A DNA stretch of 18,251 nt. Source: Nitrososphaera sp. (GTDB lineage Archaea; Thermoproteota; Nitrososphaeria; Nitrososphaerales; Nitrososphaeraceae). Within the stretch, counting starts at the first letter, position 1. Every line of letters begins with the position of its first letter. Shown one piece after another: positions 16,094 through 18,251 of this stretch. The position numbers and the translations under genes are program-made. The notes beneath the pieces were generated by a model. That model had not been told where the DNA came from, did not search any database, and was given only the letters and a program-made list of their open reading frames with translations. The stretch spans positions 1 to 18,251 of the forward strand of contig JAJPDY010000004.1 in assembly GCA_023252395.1 (NCBI GenBank), given 5' to 3'.

Positions 16094-16324
16094 AGTTTTT
16101 TGACAGTTTAGAAACGGGTCCCTTGATGAACTGGTTTGCCAAGGCTTCGTAAAGACGGAAATCGTTGTTTATGCTTTTGACAACCAAACAAAAATGATCT
16201 ATCAATAATTGGCAGTTTTTGACAGTCCGGACCCCTACTTTTTGTTGCAAAAATGTTGAAAAAACAGCAGACAGCCAAGCACAGTCTGGCTGATTTTTTG
16301 AATAACGATCAGCGGTTCTGACAG
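16094..16324 (+). repeat. Cluster of TTGACAG-type short direct repeats
   Basis: AGTTTTTTGACAGT (16094-16107) and AGTTTTTGACAGT (16214-16226) are near-identical and start 120 bp apart. GTTCTGACAG (16315-16324) and TTTTGACAA (16175-16183) are weaker relatives. All are in the same orientation and upstream of the recombinase gene. They could be binding sites of the recombinase or a regulator, or remnants of a mobile-element end. No function is shown. Confidence 0.4.
16272..16298 (+). terminator. Hairpin followed by T-run (possible terminator)
   Basis: CAGCCA (16272-16277) pairs with TGGCTG (16287-16292) over a 9-nt loop, followed by ATTTTTTG containing six T residues. On the + strand this resembles an intrinsic terminator that would isolate bioB from upstream transcription. 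The T-run alone could suffice in archaea. Confidence 0.35.
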
Positions 16325-16390
16325 CCTGTCTTTCCTTGTAGTCAGGCCGAAAACCCTTTGGCAGATGGTTTGTGCTTGTTTTCAGTAATG

Positions 16391-16412
16391 TTTCTAAATT
16401 CGAATTTAGAAA
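16391..16412. promoter_or_regulatory. Perfect 22-bp palindrome upstream of bioB
   Basis: The 11-base arm TTTCTAAATTC is followed directly by its exact reverse complement GAATTTAGAAA, with no spacer. It lies 20 bp upstream of the BirA-type operator and 68 bp upstream of the bioB start. Its perfection and location suggest a dimeric protein-binding site (regulator or recombinase). A near-copy lies at 8589-8613. Confidence 0.6.
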
Positions 16413-16432
16413 TATCGTGCTCCAGATGCCAG

Positions 16433-16465
16433 TTGTAAACCAAAGTTTTAATTACCAGTTTACAA
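16433..16465. promoter_or_regulatory. BirA-type biotin operator over the bioB promoter
   Basis: TTGTAAACC (16433-16441), 15 nt, then AGTTTACAA (16457-16465). The BirA operator of bacteria and some archaea is TTGTAAACC-N14/16-GGTTTACAA; this site matches 17 of the 18 arm positions, the spacer is in range, and extending the arms outward gives a 9-bp perfect inverted repeat (GTTGTAAAC/GTTTACAAC). The spacer carries the TATA-like TTTTAATTA (16446-16454) about 30 nt before the bioB ATG. A bound repressor would therefore block TBP/TFB directly. Confidence 0.88.
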
Positions 16466-16479
16466 CATCGACTGACAAA

Positions 16480-17451
16480 ATGTCAGATTCGGCATTTATC
16501 CGCGATTGCATGCAAAAGGTCCTTGCCGGCGGTTCTGTTACCTTTAAAGAAGCCGAGCAGCTGCTGGCTACCTGCGACGTCATGGCACTTGCCGAATGTG
16601 CCAACACTATCACCCGGGCCTTTAATGGTGATACGGTGGATGTCGAAGCCCTGATAAATGCAAAATCCGGCAAGTGCCCGGAGGACTGCTCGTTTTGCGC
16701 GCAGTCTACTTTCTATGAAACTGGCATTTCCAAGTATCCTCTTCTTCCTGTTGAAACAATAATTGAAAATGCAAAGAAGGCCAAGGAAGCCGGGGCGACA
16801 AGTTTCTGCCTTGTATGCGCCTACAGATCGCCTCCCGAAAAGGACTTTCAGCAGATATGCGATACTATAAGCGAGATCAGGTCAAAAGTAGACATCGAGG
16901 TCAACGTTTCACTTGGGTTCATGACGCCCGAGAGAGTACATAGGCTAAAGGAGCTTGGCGTCAAGCGCTACAACCACAACCTCGAAGCCGCAGAGAGCTA
17001 CTTCTCCAAAATATGCAACACCCATGACTTTGCAGACAGGGTCAACACTGCAAAAATCGTCAAAGAGGCGGGGCTGGAACTATGCTCGGGCGGCATAATC
17101 GGCATGGGCGAAAGCCCGGGACAAAGGCTGGAACTTGCGTTCTCGCTTGCATCTTTGCACCCTGACGAAGTTCCAATCAATATCCTAATTGGCAGAGAAG
17201 GAACCCCTATGGCAGGATTTGAGCCAATAGATCCGCTTGAGGCCATCAAGACCATTGCTGTATGGCGATTCATAATGCCAAAGACGATACTAAAGATCGC
17301 CGGCGGGCGCGAGGTGCACCTCAAGGACAAGGACAGGCTAGCCCTCAAGGCAGGTGCAAATGGCATAATCACAGGCGGCTACCTCACGACCGGAGGAAAT
17401 GCGCCAAACAGGGACATTGCGATGATAAAAGAGATTGGCCTCAAAGCATAA
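16480..17451 (+). CDS. bioB: Biotin synthase BioB
   Basis: Radical SAM enzyme that inserts sulfur into dethiobiotin, the last step of biotin synthesis. The 323-residue protein has the radical-SAM cluster CxxxCxxC as C66-PED-C70-SF-C73, followed by AQSTFYETGISKYPLL. It also shows the family motifs GVKRYNHNLEAA, SGGIIGMGES, NILIGREGTPM and AGGREVHLKDKDRLALKAGANGIITGGYLTTGG. I chose the ATG at 16480 (MSDSAFIRDCM): the longer opening to 16372 would run through the operator and TATA box. The inferred transcript starts within a few bases of the ATG, so the mRNA is probably leaderless. It overlaps bioF by 17 nt. Confidence 0.96.
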   Translation: MSDSAFIRDCMQKVLAGGSVTFKEAEQLLATCDVMALAECANTITRAFNGDTVDVEALINAKSGKCPEDCSFCAQSTFYETGISKYPLLPVETIIENAKKAKEAGATSFCLVCAYRSPPEKDFQQICDTISEIRSKVDIEVNVSLGFMTPERVHRLKELGVKRYNHNLEAAESYFSKICNTHDFADRVNTAKIVKEAGLELCSGGIIGMGESPGQRLELAFSLASLHPDEVPINILIGREGTPMAGFEPIDPLEAIKTIAVWRFIMPKTILKIAGGREVHLKDKDRLALKAGANGIITGGYLTTGGNAPNRDIAMIKEIGLKA

Positions 17452-18251
17452 TTTTGTAAAAGAAAGCCTTAATTCTTTTGAAAAAAGCGACCTTTACCGC
17501 CACTTGAGAACGGTTGAAGTCAAGGGGCCTACAGCCATAGTTGATGGAAGAGAGGTTGTCCACCTCTGCTCAAATGACTACCTCGGGCTGTCTCAAAATA
17601 ATCAAGTCATCAAAAAAACTATCGAGGCATTGCAAGAAGTCTCGCAGTGCAGCTCAAGGCTCATTGCCGGCAACCACCCAAAGATGATGGAACTTGAAGA
17701 GATGCTTGCTAGTCATCGCAGGACCGAATCCGCGCTTGTCTACCCAACAGGATATGCTGCAAACCTTGGGGCGGTAACGGCAATTGCAGACAAAGATTCA
17801 ACGATATTTAGCGACGAACTAAACCATGCAAGCATCATTGACGCATGCAGGCTGAGCGGCGCGGCAATCAAGGTCTTTCGGCACAATGACACTGATCATC
17901 TGGCAAGCCTGATGAATCAAGGGAATGGGAGAAAAATTGTGATAACTGAAGGCATTTTTAGCATGGATGGCGATATGTCAGAGCTAAAGGAAATTTGCAC
18001 CATAGCCAGAAAGCACGACGCGATTACCATAGTTGACGATGCTCATGGAGATTTTATCGCCGGCCCGGACTTTGCAGGAATTCCTGCAAAATTCAGAGTT
18101 GAAGTAGACATACATATCAGCAGCATGAGCAAGGGTCTCGGATGCTTTGGTGGATACGTTGCAACTACAAGGTCATTGAGAGAACTGCTGATAAATAAGT
18201 CTAGGCAGTTTATCTACACCTCGGCGCTGCCCAGTCATCTTTGCTCTGCCG
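17435..18251 (+). CDS. bioF: 8-amino-7-oxononanoate synthase BioF (3' end outside window)
   Basis: PLP enzyme that condenses pimeloyl thioester with alanine to form 7-keto-8-aminopelargonate, the first ring-assembly step. The 272 residues present include LYRHLRTVEVKGPTAIVDGREVVHLCSNDYLGLS (typical opening), SSRLIAGNHPKMMELEEMLA, FSDELNHASIIDACRLSGA, ITEGIFSMDGDMSEL, the PLP-contacting D201-D202-x-H204 in VDDAHG, and the Schiff-base lysine K233 in SSMSKGLGCFGGYVA. The only upstream start in frame is TTG at 17435 (MASKHNFVKESLNSFEKSDLYRH), overlapping the end of bioB, so the two are coupled and share the BirA-type operator. The C-terminal third or so is cut by the window end. Confidence 0.94.
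   Translation, partial: MASKHNFVKESLNSFEKSDLYRHLRTVEVKGPTAIVDGREVVHLCSNDYLGLSQNNQVIKKTIEALQEVSQCSSRLIAGNHPKMMELEEMLASHRRTESALVYPTGYAANLGAVTAIADKDSTIFSDELNHASIIDACRLSGAAIKVFRHNDTDHLASLMNQGNGRKIVITEGIFSMDGDMSELKEICTIARKHDAITIVDDAHGDFIAGPDFAGIPAKFRVEVDIHISSMSKGLGCFGGYVATTRSLRELLINKSRQFIYTSALPSHLCSA

Larger units (their letters stand above)
15971..16479. other. 509-bp gene-free region between the recombinase and bioB
   Basis: I see no convincing gene here. It is more A/T-rich than its surroundings and contains: a possible recombinase promoter (T-rich on the minus strand near 16068-16078); repeated TTGACAG-type motifs (16094-16107, 16175-16183, 16214-16226, 16315-16324); a hairpin with a T-run (16272-16298); a perfect 22-bp palindrome (16391-16412); and the BirA-type operator over the bioB promoter (16433-16465). 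Such a long spacer is exceptional in this compact window. Confidence 0.6.

Noticed and set aside
16372..16479. Extended BioB start
   Set aside because: It would put the palindrome, the BirA-type operator and the TATA box inside the coding region; the family N-terminus starts near 16480.

Overview
The window looks like a chromosomal segment of an ammonia-oxidising archaeon (Thaumarchaeota/Nitrososphaeria, probably a Nitrososphaera-like lineage). Support comes from an archaeal S10/spc-type ribosomal protein cluster with L3 first, rnp1 between L29 and S17 and S4e between L24 and L5; a tRNA gene with a bulge-helix-bulge intron outside the anticodon loop; TATA-box promoters about 26-36 nt upstream of start codons, often with no room for a Shine-Dalgarno; and frequent TTG/GTG starts. 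The taxonomic call rests on gene content and my knowledge of the families, not on a database search.

Region 1 (53-7879, all + strand): sixteen tightly packed genes, most overlapping or within 15 nt: L3, L4, L23, S19, L22, S3, L29, RNase P subunit Rnp1, S17, L14, L24, S4e, L5, S14, S8, L6. L2 is missing from its usual place between L23 and S19, and the series stops after L6. A 33-nt-intron-containing tRNA-Asn(GTT) follows, then a winged-helix protein with two membrane segments.

Region 2 (8613-12108, - strand): a coupled operon, read right to left: sugar-nucleotide-type nucleotidyltransferase, luciferase-like (F420/FMN) oxidoreductase, SCPx-type thiolase and its DUF35 zinc-ribbon/OB-fold partner, followed by a separately promoted gene of unknown function. 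Upstream lies a two-gene unit (four-helix membrane protein plus a 45-residue zinc-ribbon protein), which shares a 53-bp divergent promoter with a + strand gene of unknown function.

Region 3 (13302-18251): biotin synthesis. bioD (-) and bioA (+) diverge from a 44-bp spacer. A serine recombinase gene (-) is wedged tail-to-tail against bioA, followed by a 509-bp gene-free region. Then come bioB and bioF (bioF is cut by the window end), overlapping by 17 nt. Together BioF, BioA, BioD and BioB make biotin from pimeloyl thioester.

The most interesting signals are: (i) a near-perfect BirA-type operator (TTGTAAACC-N15-AGTTTACAA) sitting exactly on the inferred TATA box of bioB; (ii) a 22-bp perfect palindrome just upstream of it, with a 21/25 near-copy 7.8 kb away between two convergent genes; (iii) the recombinase in the biotin locus, with repeated TTGACAG-type motifs in its upstream region; (iv) the tRNA-Asn intron whose splice motif borrows the D-stem; and (v) a single TATA element midway between two divergent start codons.
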